Positions 1-5,454 of a DNA stretch of 6,848 bases are shown here, one piece after another. The translations under genes were made by a program, and so were the position numbers. This DNA is from an uncultured Clostridia bacterium (GTDB taxonomy: Bacteria; Bacillota; Clostridia; Oscillospirales; Oscillospiraceae). Location: positions 1-6,848 of the forward strand of contig CAMWTG010000150.1 of NCBI GenBank assembly GCA_947177115.1, written 5' to 3'. Each line of letters starts with the position of its first letter. Position 1 is the first letter of the stretch. The notes beneath the pieces were generated by a model. That model did no database searches. It was given only the letters and a program-made list of their open reading frames with translations, and was not told the origin of the DNA.

Positions 1-175
1 CCTCATAGGTCACCCGCACTTTGGCGGGGCTTGCGCCGATGCCCAGGAACCCCTTCTTGGCCCGCTCCAGGATCTCCACGGATACCTCGTCCCGGTCCAA
101 ACCCAGCTGGGCCAGCGCGCTGGCGACAGCCTCGTCCTCTGTCTTTCCAATAACGTCAATAAATTTCGTTGTCAT
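1..175 (-). CDS. jag: Jag / KhpB RNA-binding protein, N-terminal part (runs off the left edge)
   Basis: Only the first 58 codons are present; the gene continues beyond base 1. The visible protein starts MTTKFIDVIGKTEDEA and continues to a KKGFLGIGASPAKVRV segment. This is the hallmark of the Jag N-terminal domain, whose family shows a GKT..EA start and a KKGFLGIG..PA.V end. In the family, KH and R3H RNA-binding domains follow; they would lie outside the window. Jag/KhpB is a cytoplasmic RNA-binding protein usually encoded next to yidC and linked to cell-division and envelope control. The ATG at 175 lies 9 bp after the yidC stop. Its likely ribosome binding site, AGAAGGAG (188–195), lies inside the last yidC codons with a 12-nt spacer, which suggests translational coupling. 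The identification is secure, but the C-terminal domains cannot be checked. Confidence 0.93.
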   Translation of the reverse strand, partial: MTTKFIDVIGKTEDEAVASALAQLGLDRDEVSVEILERAKKGFLGIGASPAKVRVTYE

Positions 176-184
176 AAAGAGTCT

Positions 185-1282
185 TTACTCCTTCTCATCA
201 TATCGGTCCTCCCGGTAGCTGCGCCCCCTGGCGTAGGGACGTTCGCCGATCCGGCCGGCCTCGTTGGTGCTGACTTTCTTCTCCGGGGATTTCTGCGGCT
301 GCTTCTTGGGCTTTTTCGGCTCCAGCTCCCGCTGCTCGGCGGCCTTTTTCTTGGCCTCCTCCATACGCAGCTTACGCGCGGCCTCCCGTTTGGCCTCCCG
401 CTCGTCCTCCTCCTCATTGAGCTTCTTGGTATAGAATTTGCCCAAAATGGATTCACGGATCATCATCCACAGGCTGTTAGCAATCCAGTAAACACCCAAT
501 CCGCCGGGCATGGAGGAGCAGAACCACAGACTGGTCAGGGGAAGAATAATGTTCATCATGCGCATTTGCTTCTGCTGCTCGGCAGACTGTCCGTTGCTCT
601 TTGCGATCACAAAAGAAGATACGAGCTGGACCAGAGTTGCCATAATCGGAATCAAAATCAGACCGATTACGCTCCACTCCATCGAGAAGTTGGAAAACGC
701 GGCGCTTGGCATACCGCTGAGGTTGATCCCCAGAAAATTATAATTGACCTTGAACAGGTTCGCGCAGCCCTCGATCCCCTGCCAGTTGAAGTCGTTCCAG
801 CGCTGAGAAACGAAATCCACCAGGTGGACCTGCTCGTAAGCACCGAAAGCGCCGTTGCCCATGGTATCTGCCACATAACCCATTCCCGCCGCAGTTTCCC
901 GCAGAAGGCTGCACGCAGTTTCACTGAGCCCCATAAAATAGATGATGGGCTGGCGGATGATGGAATACAGGGGAATCAGCACGAACATGGGAAGGAAGGA
1001 CCACAGGCAGCCACCCATGGGGTTGATGCCCTCCTCCTGGTAGAGCTTGGCAAGCTCCTCCTGGTATTTCTGCTGGTTTTTCGCGTACTGCTTCTGCAAT
1101 TCCGCCTGCTTGCCGGACAAGCGGCCCATGCGGATCATGCTGCGCTTGGACTTCATCTGGAAGGGAAGCATCACCAGCGTGACCACCAGACTGAACAGGA
1201 TGATGGACAGGCCGTAGGATTCAGTGATGGAGTACATCAGGCGCAGCAGCGCGGCAAAAGGTAAGGTAATGATTTTGCCCAT
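185..1282 (-). CDS. yidC: YidC/Oxa1-family membrane protein insertase
   Basis: Inserts proteins into the cytoplasmic membrane, alone or with SecYEG. The 365-residue product has hydrophobic segments at about 23–41, 92–110, 203–226, 243–256 and 260–277, matching the five-helix core of Gram-positive YidC. A charged cytoplasmic hairpin (about 44–85) follows the first segment, as in the family. A loop of roughly 90 residues separates segments 2 and 3. The tail (about 286–365) is highly charged and Lys/Arg/Glu-rich, of the kind thought to contact the ribosome. There is no lipobox of the SpoIIIJ type. The groove arginine normally five residues before the Pro ending the first segment appears to be Thr35 (VVTLVMLP). 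I chose the ATG at 1282 because GGAGGAA (1292–1298) lies 9 nt upstream; the in-frame ATG at 1300 has no Shine–Dalgarno and would add only MEEIPS. It lies between yidD (55 bp upstream) and jag (9 bp downstream). Confidence 0.95.
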   Translation of the reverse strand: MGKIITLPFAALLRLMYSITESYGLSIILFSLVVTLVMLPFQMKSKRSMIRMGRLSGKQAELQKQYAKNQQKYQEELAKLYQEEGINPMGGCLWSFLPMFVLIPLYSIIRQPIIYFMGLSETACSLLRETAAGMGYVADTMGNGAFGAYEQVHLVDFVSQRWNDFNWQGIEGCANLFKVNYNFLGINLSGMPSAAFSNFSMEWSVIGLILIPIMATLVQLVSSFVIAKSNGQSAEQQKQMRMMNIILPLTSLWFCSSMPGGLGVYWIANSLWMMIRESILGKFYTKKLNEEEDEREAKREAARKLRMEEAKKKAAEQRELEPKKPKKQPQKSPEKKVSTNEAGRIGERPYARGRSYREDRYDEKE

Positions 1283-1291
1283 TGACGGTAT

Positions 1292-1298
1292 TTCCTCC
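1292..1298 (-). promoter_or_regulatory. Ribosome binding site deciding the yidC start
   Basis: The minus strand reads GGAGGAA here, 9 nt before the ATG at 1282. The site overlaps the other candidate ATG (1298–1300), which itself has only GC-rich sequence upstream. This favours the shorter YidC. Confidence 0.7.
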
Positions 1299-1304
1299 AT
1301 GTAG

Positions 1305-1323
1305 GGGCCGCCGCCGGCAGCCC
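1305..1323 (-). other. GC-rich hairpin in the yidD–yidC spacer
   Basis: The minus strand reads GGGCTGCC, loop GGC, GGCGGCCC: eight pairs, one of them a G·U wobble in RNA. It lies 14 nt after the yidD stop and 6 nt before the yidC ribosome binding site. No U-tract follows it, so it is not an intrinsic terminator. A role in RNA processing, or in stabilising the downstream message, is possible but unproven. Confidence 0.5.
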
Positions 1324-1337
1324 ATTTTCATTTTCCT

Positions 1338-1553
1338 TCAGGGAACAGGGTCGTAAAGATCTCCCTTGTAAAAGGGATGGCACCGCAAAAACCGCTTCAA
1401 AGCCAGCCAGCCCCCTTTTGCCGCGCCATACTTGGCGATGGCCTCCGCGGCATACTGGGAACAGGTAGGGATAAAGCGGCACCGGGGCGGGAGCCCCGGC
1501 GAGATATTTCGCTGATAGAACCGGATCGCGCCCAGCAGGAACCGCCGCATCAC
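1338..1553 (-). CDS. yidD: YidD membrane protein insertion efficiency factor
   Basis: A 71-residue protein with the full YidD signature: an amphipathic start (RRFLLGAIRFYQRNISP), CRFIPTCSQYAAEA (about 25–38, with Cys25 and Cys31), LALKRFLRCHP (about 50–60, with Cys58) and a terminal DPVP. YidD is a small membrane-associated protein encoded beside yidC that assists insertion of YidC-dependent proteins; its biochemical mechanism is not well defined. Two starts are possible. GTG at 1553 overlaps the rnpA stop by 4 bp (GTGA) and lies 7 nt from AAGGAGG (1561–1567). ATG at 1550 overlaps it by 1 bp at 10 nt. The protein differs by only one Met, and either start implies coupling to rnpA translation. 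Confidence 0.95.
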   Translation of the reverse strand: MMRRFLLGAIRFYQRNISPGLPPRCRFIPTCSQYAAEAIAKYGAAKGGWLALKRFLRCHPFYKGDLYDPVP

Positions 1554-1897
1554 CGCTTGTCCTCCTTCATCAGCCCCAGCTGCCCGCCCGCCTTATAGAA
1601 AGCGGCGGTAAGCTTCTGATAGGGGCCTCCGACAGCCCGTCCCCGGGCCACCAGGATGATATCGTACCCCTGCTTCATATCCGGCTGCGCCAGCCGGTAG
1701 ACCTCCCGGAGCCGTCTTCTGGCCCGGTTGCGCACCACGGCGCAGCCCAGCTTGGTGCTGACGGTAACGCCCAGCCGGTTATGGCCCCGGCCATTAGGGC
1801 GGCAGTAGAACACCAGATAAGGGGTCACCACAGACTTTCCCTTGCTGTACATCCTGCGGAAGGTACGGTTTTCTTTGATGGTAACGGTTTTTTTCAT
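1550..1897 (-). CDS. rnpA: RNase P protein component
   Basis: Protein subunit of ribonuclease P. It binds the catalytic RNA and the 5' leader of precursor tRNAs and acts in the cytoplasm. The 115-residue basic product starts MKKTVTIKENRTFRRMYSKG and carries the diagnostic basic helix RNRARRRLRE (about 56–65), preceded by RLGVTVSTKLGCAV, all standard for the family. Length is normal. I chose the ATG at 1897 because family members begin near this KEN..F motif, and GGTGAT (1904–1909), which can pair with the extended anti-Shine–Dalgarno, lies 6 nt upstream. An in-frame ATG at 1924 with a GAGG 7 nt upstream would add nine residues (MAVLTGDTP); both lie within a hairpin. The gene follows rpmH by 134 bp and overlaps yidD. 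Confidence 0.96.
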   Translation of the reverse strand: MKKTVTIKENRTFRRMYSKGKSVVTPYLVFYCRPNGRGHNRLGVTVSTKLGCAVVRNRARRRLREVYRLAQPDMKQGYDIILVARGRAVGGPYQKLTAAFYKAGGQLGLMKEDKR

Positions 1898-1903
1898 CGG
1901 CGT

Positions 1904-1909
1904 ATCACC
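1904..1909 (-). promoter_or_regulatory. Ribosome binding site favouring the shorter rnpA start
   Basis: The minus strand reads GGTGAT, the 3' half of the AGGAGGTGAT consensus, 6 nt before the ATG at 1897. It is weaker than the other sites in this operon because the GGAGG core is missing. This raises the possibility that the upstream hairpin region also influences rnpA translation. Confidence 0.45.
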
Positions 1910-1912
1910 CGT

Positions 1913-1955
1913 AAGGACGGCCATCTGAACGCCTCGCGTTCAAACGACCGTCCTT
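1913..1955 (-). other. Two-part hairpin just upstream of rnpA
   Basis: The outer arms AAGGACGG (1913–1920) and CCGTCCTT (1948–1955) are perfect complements. Inside them, TGAACGC (1926–1932) and GCGTTCA (1936–1942) form a second 7-bp stem around a 3-nt loop, with 5-nt unpaired stretches on each side between the stems. In the minus-strand transcript the alternative rnpA ATG (1924) is in the internal loop, and its GAGG lies at the apical loop and adjoining stem. No U-tract follows, so it is not a terminator. It could be an RNase processing site or a translational control element; neither is shown. Confidence 0.6.
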
Positions 1956-2002
1956 CTCTGATCTATCCTATTCGCGATGCAGCAAACTCCGCCGTGGCCT
2001 AT

Positions 2003-2019
2003 GGCCGCGCCCCGCGGCC
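2003..2019 (-). other. All-GC hairpin in the rpmH–rnpA spacer
   Basis: GGCCGCG (2003–2009) and CGCGGCC (2013–2019) are perfect inverted repeats around a 3-nt loop, 12 nt after the rpmH stop codon. In the minus-strand transcript it is followed by ATAGGCCACG with no U-run, so it is a poor terminator candidate. It could protect the 3' end of a processed rpmH message. Confidence 0.45.
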
Positions 2020-2031
2020 CAACGGCGCACC

Positions 2032-2166
2032 TCAATGGGTCAGGCGGTTGCGGCCCTTAGCGCGGCGGCGGGCGAGCACCTTACGGCCGTTGGCGGTCCT
2101 CATCCGCTTACGGAAGCCGTGCTCTTTGGAGCGCTGACGCTTTTTGGGCTGATAGGTACGGAACAT
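2032..2166 (-). CDS. rpmH: 50S ribosomal protein L34
   Basis: A 44-residue, very basic protein of the large ribosomal subunit: MFRTYQPKKRQRSKEHGFRK in the first half, then RMRTANGRKVLARRRAKGRN and RLTH. Every conserved L34 block is present (TYQP, HGFR.RM.T.NGR.VLARRRAKGR..L) and the length is the family norm. The ATG at 2166 follows AGGAGG (2177–2182) with a 10-nt spacer. Another ATG (2171–2173) lies between them but is out of frame. It is the first gene of the leftward operon, with a near-ideal promoter about 120 bp upstream, as expected for a highly expressed ribosomal gene. Confidence 0.98.
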   Translation of the reverse strand: MFRTYQPKKRQRSKEHGFRKRMRTANGRKVLARRRAKGRNRLTH

Positions 2167-2195
2167 TTTGCATACACCTCCTAAGTTTTTTTGCT

Positions 2196-2212
2196 GAAGG
2201 GCCGGGCCCTTC
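2196..2212 (-). other. Perfect hairpin in the rpmH leader RNA
   Basis: GAAGGGC (2196–2202) and GCCCTTC (2206–2212) are perfect complements around a 3-nt loop. In the transcript the hairpin is followed by AGCAAAAAAAC and then the rpmH ribosome binding site, so an A-rich unpaired stretch precedes translation start. With an A-run instead of a U-run it is not a terminator for rpmH; read rightward, the T-run precedes the stem, so it does not fit that direction either. Confidence 0.55.
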
Positions 2213-2288
2213 TACTCGACGGCGGAGAAACTTGTGATTCCCCCCGCAGTTGACATGATTTCGCCTGTCAGAGTGACAAGCACCAATT

Positions 2289-2317
2289 ATTATACATAAA
2301 AGAACGGGGGATGTCAA
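2289..2317 (-). promoter_or_regulatory. Sigma-A promoter of the rpmH–rnpA–yidD–yidC–jag operon
   Basis: Read on the minus strand, TTGACA (2312–2317) is followed after exactly 17 bp by TATAAT (2289–2294), a perfect match to the vegetative consensus. Transcription should start near 2282, giving a leader of about 115 nt before rpmH. Near its 5' end the leader has a weak TGTCA–CTC–TGACA stem (2266–2278). Confidence 0.92.
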
Positions 2318-2568
2318 CAAAAAATTCCGGCTTTTCCAGCAAGAGAGCGCAGCAACTGGTTTTTCGGCGTATCATAATGACATTTTATAATGGAATAAGA
2401 ACGAATGACCTTTTCCGCCGCACGGCCTCTATACGGCCGATGCTCCTATCAACGGCCTGCACACCGGAAAACCTTCCATTTTCCAGCCTTTTTACCATCT
2501 CCAACGGTAAAATAATCCGATATATCCTCACGCCGCAAAAATTTTCTTTATATTAGAATAAGTGTCTG
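2318..2568. other. Noncoding rpmH–dnaA spacer with short repeats
   Basis: No convincing gene or DnaA box is visible. ACGGCC occurs three times (2422, 2433, 2452). Small inverted repeats follow one another: CGGCC/GGCCG (2423–2439), GGAAAA/TTTTCC (2466–2484) and TTTTACC/GGTAAAA (2490–2512). None is followed by a U-tract in either direction. A TATAAT at 2386–2391 has only a poor −35 match upstream (TTCGGC). In Bacillus this spacer carries part of the origin; here that is not evident. Confidence 0.5.
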
Positions 2569-2597
2569 TTGCAATCCCTCCCATTTTTTGATATAAT
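2569..2597 (+). promoter_or_regulatory. Probable sigma-A promoter of dnaA
   Basis: TTGCAA (2569–2574) and TATAAT (2592–2597) are separated by exactly 17 bp. Transcription would begin near 2604, leaving a leader of about 90 nt. No DnaA box overlaps this promoter, so direct repression by DnaA, known in other bacteria, is not obvious from the sequence here. Confidence 0.82.
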
Positions 2598-2610
2598 ACA
2601 CCAGATATAC

Positions 2611-2630
2611 TTTTCCCTCCGGCAGGAAAA
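2611..2630 (+). other. Small inverted repeat at the start of the dnaA leader
   Basis: TTTTCC (2611–2616) and GGAAAA (2625–2630) can pair around an 8-nt loop, about 7 nt after the predicted transcription start. It is weak and AT-rich, and could modestly stabilise the mRNA 5' end. Confidence 0.3.
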
Positions 2631-2695
2631 CAAAAAACCACGCCGTATAGAAAAAGAGCAGCGGGACCGATAGAAAAAAGAAAGGGAGAGCCTCT

Positions 2696-4006
2696 ATGCA
2701 ATCTGTTTCCGACATCTGGGCCATGATCCTGGACAGACTTCGGGAGGACTTATCAGAAACCACCATCAAGACTTGGTTCGATGAAACGACCGTTGTCGCC
2801 CTGGAAGGAAATGAATTGATCCTCCACTGTCCCAACGCCTTCAAACGCACCAACATTCAGGACCGTTTTCTCCCCAACATTGAGGCCGGCCTGAAGGACA
2901 TCTTCTCCTCCGACATGACTGTCCGCCTTCTGGACGATGAAGCCCTCCGCCAGCGGGAGGACCCCACGGAGCAGAAGCCCTCCTCCATTATGGACAGCGG
3001 AGAATTCACCTTCGAAACTTTCGTGGTGGGACCCTCCAACCAGCTGGCCTGCTCCGCCGCCAGAGCCGTAGCCGATGCGCCCGGCCAGCACTACAACCCT
3101 CTGTTCATCTACGGCAGCTCCGGCCTAGGAAAAACGCACCTTCTCTACGCCATTGCCCACGGCATCCGCCAGCGAAATCCCGCCGCCCGGATCCTGTACA
3201 TTAAGGGAGACGAATTCATCAACGACTTCGTTGAATCCGTCCGTTCCGGTAAAGCTGGCGACTTTCGCACCAAGTACCGGGAAGCCGACCTGATGCTGGT
3301 GGACGACATCCAATTCGTTGCCGGCAAGGTAGAGACGCAGAATGAATTCTTCCACACCTTCAACACACTATATGAAAGCAAAAAACAGATCGTCCTCACC
3401 TCCGACCGTCCGCCCCAGGAGATGGCTCTTCTGGATGACCGTCTCCGTACCCGCTTTGAATGGGGTCTCATGGCCGATGTGCAGCAGCCTGTTCTAGAGA
3501 CGCGGGTAGCCATTGTCAAAAACAAAGCCGGCAACCTCGGCCTGATCCTCAGCAACGAAGTGGCTAATTACATTGCCAATAAGATCACCTCCAACGTCCG
3601 CCAACTGGAGGGGACCGTCCACAAGATCAAGGCCTTCCACGACCTTGGCATCGAAATCGATCAGGCTACCGTAGAGCGGGCCATCCAGGACATGATCCGC
3701 TCCAATGAATTTATCATCACACCGGACAACATCATCAAGGAAGTCTGCCGCTACTTCCGGGTAGAGGAAGACCAGATCCGGGGCCCCTCCCGCAGCCGGA
3801 ACATCCTGAACGCCCGCCAGATCGCCATGTATCTGATCCGCAGTATGACCAGCCTGTCCCTGGACGACACCGGCAAACTGTTCGGCGGCCGGGACCACTC
3901 CACCACGCTCAACGGCGTAACCAAGGTCGAAAGCCGCATGAAAAACGACAACGCCTATGCAGAAACAGTAAAAGCTATCATTACCAATATAAACGCCACA
4001 AAATGA
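2696..4006 (+). CDS. dnaA: Chromosomal replication initiator protein DnaA
   Basis: An AAA+ ATPase that binds DnaA boxes at oriC, melts the DNA and helps load the helicase. The 436-residue protein has all the family parts. Domain I (about 1–80) starts SVSDIWAMILDRL. A short linker (about 81–102) follows. The AAA+ domain has Walker A GSSGLGKT (140–147), Walker B LMLVDD (199–204), a sensor I region IVLTSD (232–237), the arginine-finger motif RTRFEWG (Arg253 the likely finger) and sensor II SNVRQLEG (Arg302). The C-terminal DNA-binding domain carries the signature ARQIAMYL and GGRDHSTT (397–404), whose Arg-Asp-His-Ser/Thr residues read the box. Length is close to the roughly 446 residues of Bacillus; the linker is on the short side. 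The ATG at 2696 is preceded by AAAGGGAG with a 7-nt spacer. dnaN follows after the origin. Confidence 0.99.
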   Translation: MQSVSDIWAMILDRLREDLSETTIKTWFDETTVVALEGNELILHCPNAFKRTNIQDRFLPNIEAGLKDIFSSDMTVRLLDDEALRQREDPTEQKPSSIMDSGEFTFETFVVGPSNQLACSAARAVADAPGQHYNPLFIYGSSGLGKTHLLYAIAHGIRQRNPAARILYIKGDEFINDFVESVRSGKAGDFRTKYREADLMLVDDIQFVAGKVETQNEFFHTFNTLYESKKQIVLTSDRPPQEMALLDDRLRTRFEWGLMADVQQPVLETRVAIVKNKAGNLGLILSNEVANYIANKITSNVRQLEGTVHKIKAFHDLGIEIDQATVERAIQDMIRSNEFIITPDNIIKEVCRYFRVEEDQIRGPSRSRNILNARQIAMYLIRSMTSLSLDDTGKLFGGRDHSTTLNGVTKVESRMKNDNAYAETVKAIITNINATK

Positions 4007-4015
4007 CATAAAGCT

Positions 4016-4202
4016 CCATCCACACTTTCCACATTTTCCCCAAAGTTTTCCACAAAATAACGCTTTTCTTTTCCACACGGCATGTGGAAATCTTATCTTG
4101 CTTTTTCCCTGTGGAAATCTTTCCAGATTCCCCGACATTTTCCACACCAAACTGCCCCCCAATTTTTCCAGCATTTCCAGGCCTTTCCCAACCTTATCCA
4201 CA
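4016..4202. repeat. Cluster of DnaA boxes
   Basis: Against the consensus TTATCCACA, the plus strand has CCATCCACA (4016–4024), CTTTCCACA (4025–4033), TTTTCCACA (4046–4054, 4069–4077, 4138–4146) and a perfect TTATCCACA (4194–4202). The minus strand has ATTTCCACA twice (4083–4091, 4110–4118). The box at 4069–4077 and the one at 4083–4091 face each other in a perfect 8-bp inverted repeat with a 5-nt spacer. The two minus-strand boxes lie in a 12-nt direct repeat, TGTGGAAATCTT. The perfect box is the one nearest the unwinding element. Confidence 0.9.
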
Positions 4203-4212
4203 ATTTTTCGCC

Positions 4213-4255
4213 CTACCGCTTCTTCTGCTAAAAAATACTAACTTTTTTTTTATCA
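4213..4255 (+). other. DnaA-trio-like triplets and AT-rich unwinding element
   Basis: Ten bases after the perfect DnaA box come six triplets in register, CTA-CCG-CTT-CTT-CTG-CTA (4213–4230). The complement reads as GAT/GAA-like trios, resembling the CTA-rich trio series of Bacillus oriC. Then comes a tract of A and T with only two C (4231–4251: AAAAATACTAAC and a T-run). In Bacillus, DnaA assembles from the boxes along such trios to open the adjacent duplex. The CCG triplet is a poor match and the 10-bp gap is longer than in Bacillus, so the assignment is by pattern and position. Confidence 0.7.
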
Positions 4256-4329
4256 TAGCCAAAACCCGCCAAACAGACAGCGGCCGGTCAACTCTATCCG
4301 CAGAAAAACCAGAAAGGACTCTGAACAAC

Positions 4330-5439
4330 ATGAAATTCTCCTGTGAAAAAATCCTTCTGCAATCCGCTGTGGCCATCGCCTCCCGAACGGTAGCCGCCAA
4401 AAGCACCATCCCCGCCCTGGAAGGCATCCTGCTCCAGGCGGAAAACAGCCTGACCGTCTCCGGCTATAACATGCAGACCGGTATTCGCACAACCCTGGAT
4501 GCCGGCATCACTGAAACAGGCGCGCTGGTCCTGCCCGCCCGGCTCTTCGGGGAGATCATCCGCCGCATGCCAGACGACATCATCACCTTCGCCTCCGATA
4601 ACGGCCTGAACGTCCGGCTGACCTGCGGAGATGCGGCTTACAATATAACCGCCCTGTCCGCCGATGACTATCCGGAACTGCCGGAAGTGGAAGACCAATA
4701 TTCTATCCGCATTCAACAGCAAACTCTGCGTTCCATGATCGGCGAGACCTCCTTCGCCGTTTCCTCCGATGAAGCCCGGCCTATCCACACCGGCTCCCTC
4801 TTTGAGATCAATGAAGACAGCCTGACGGTAGTCAGCGTAGACGGTTTCCGCCTAGCTCTCCGACGGGAACACCTGGACGGCATCAAGGGAGGCGCTTTCC
4901 ACTTCGTTGCCCCCGGTACGGCCCTGAATGAAGTGGAAAAGATCTGCAGTGACACCGAAGAAGAAGCCGTCATAACCCTGGGAAGCCGTCATCTCCTCTT
5001 CGAAGTGGGCCCCACACAGCTGATCTGCCGCCGCCTTGAGGGAGAATTCCTGGACTACAAGGCCGCTATCCCCCGCACGAACCCGATCGCCATCACTGCC
5101 GGCACAAAATCTCTCATCACATCCATTGACCGCGTCTCCGTTGTCATCTCCGAAAAGCAGAAAAGTCCCATCCAATGCGTATTCAACGCCGGCTCCGTTA
5201 CCATATCCGCCAAAACCGCCAGCGGCGAGGCCCGCGATGTCTGTACCATTGACGGCGATGGCAATGGTCTGACCATCGGCTTCAATAACCGCTACCTGAT
5301 GGACGCGCTCAAATACGCCCCGGCGGATTCCGTCCGCCTGGAACTGAACACAGGCATTTCTCCCTGCGTCATCCTTCCAACGGAAGGAGAGGAGAGATTC
5401 CTGTATATGGTTCTCCCTGTCCGGCTGAAAAATAGTTAA
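4330..5439 (+). CDS. dnaN: DNA polymerase III beta subunit (sliding clamp)
   Basis: Forms the ring-shaped dimer that tethers DNA polymerase to DNA and serves as a docking platform for repair and replication proteins. The 369-residue protein has the usual length and three-domain layout of about 120 residues each. Recognisable blocks are MKFSCEKILLQSAV at the start, LSADDYPELP (109–118), VDGFRLALR (170–178), LEGEFLDYKAAIP (236–248), RYLMDALKY (321–329) and the C-terminal YMVLPVRL (359–366), which lines the partner-binding cleft. An upstream in-frame ATG at 4084 would put the whole origin into the protein and is rejected. The ATG at 4330 matches the family start, with a modest AAAGGA (4313–4318) 11 nt before it. 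It lies after oriC and 15 bp before the S4-domain gene. Confidence 0.98.
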   Translation: MKFSCEKILLQSAVAIASRTVAAKSTIPALEGILLQAENSLTVSGYNMQTGIRTTLDAGITETGALVLPARLFGEIIRRMPDDIITFASDNGLNVRLTCGDAAYNITALSADDYPELPEVEDQYSIRIQQQTLRSMIGETSFAVSSDEARPIHTGSLFEINEDSLTVVSVDGFRLALRREHLDGIKGGAFHFVAPGTALNEVEKICSDTEEEAVITLGSRHLLFEVGPTQLICRRLEGEFLDYKAAIPRTNPIAITAGTKSLITSIDRVSVVISEKQKSPIQCVFNAGSVTISAKTASGEARDVCTIDGDGNGLTIGFNNRYLMDALKYAPADSVRLELNTGISPCVILPTEGEERFLYMVLPVRLKNS

Positions 5440-5454
5440 AATGGGTATAATTTT

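Larger units (their letters stand above)
4007..4329 (+). other. Replication origin (oriC) in the dnaA–dnaN gap
   Basis: This 323-bp gap has no gene and is strikingly rich in TTTTCCACA-type sequence. It holds, in order, a cluster of DnaA-box-like 9-mers (4016–4202), a triplet series followed by an A/T-only tract (4213–4255) and about 75 bp before dnaN. That order (boxes, trios, unwinding element) is the layout of the unwinding side of Bacillus oriC. No transcription terminator is seen between dnaA and dnaN, so dnaN is probably also reached by dnaA transcription. Confidence 0.93.

Noticed and set aside
566..1264. 232-codon plus-strand open frame opposite yidC
   Set aside because: It is antisense to a clear yidC, gives a His/Gln-rich low-complexity translation, and fits neither operon direction nor a ribosome binding site.
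2196..2212. rpmH leader hairpin as an intrinsic terminator
   Set aside because: The adjacent homopolymer run is on the wrong side for either transcription direction.
2328..2336. TTTTCCAGC-like sequences upstream of dnaA as DnaA boxes
   Set aside because: They lack the CCACA core that DnaA reads, so they are treated as chance resemblance.
2386..2391. Second TATAAT upstream of dnaA
   Set aside because: At 17 bp the −35 position reads TTCGGC and there is no extended −10. The site at 2592–2597 is much better.
2311..2556. 81-codon plus-strand open frame between rpmH and dnaA
   Set aside because: There is no ribosome binding site, no family-like sequence, and it overlaps the rpmH −35 element and the repeat region.
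3494..4201. 235-codon minus-strand open frame covering the end of dnaA and part of oriC
   Set aside because: It is antisense to conserved dnaA codons and runs through the DnaA boxes. No recognisable protein motif is present.
4084..4329. In-frame extension of dnaN by 82 codons, starting at ATG 4084
   Set aside because: The added residues do not resemble any clamp protein, and the stretch is the DnaA-box cluster and unwinding element. Family members start at MKFSCEK (4330).
5446..5451. TATAAT just before yaaA as a possible promoter
   Set aside because: No acceptable −35 hexamer lies 16–18 bp upstream, and transcription would start at or beyond the yaaA ATG.
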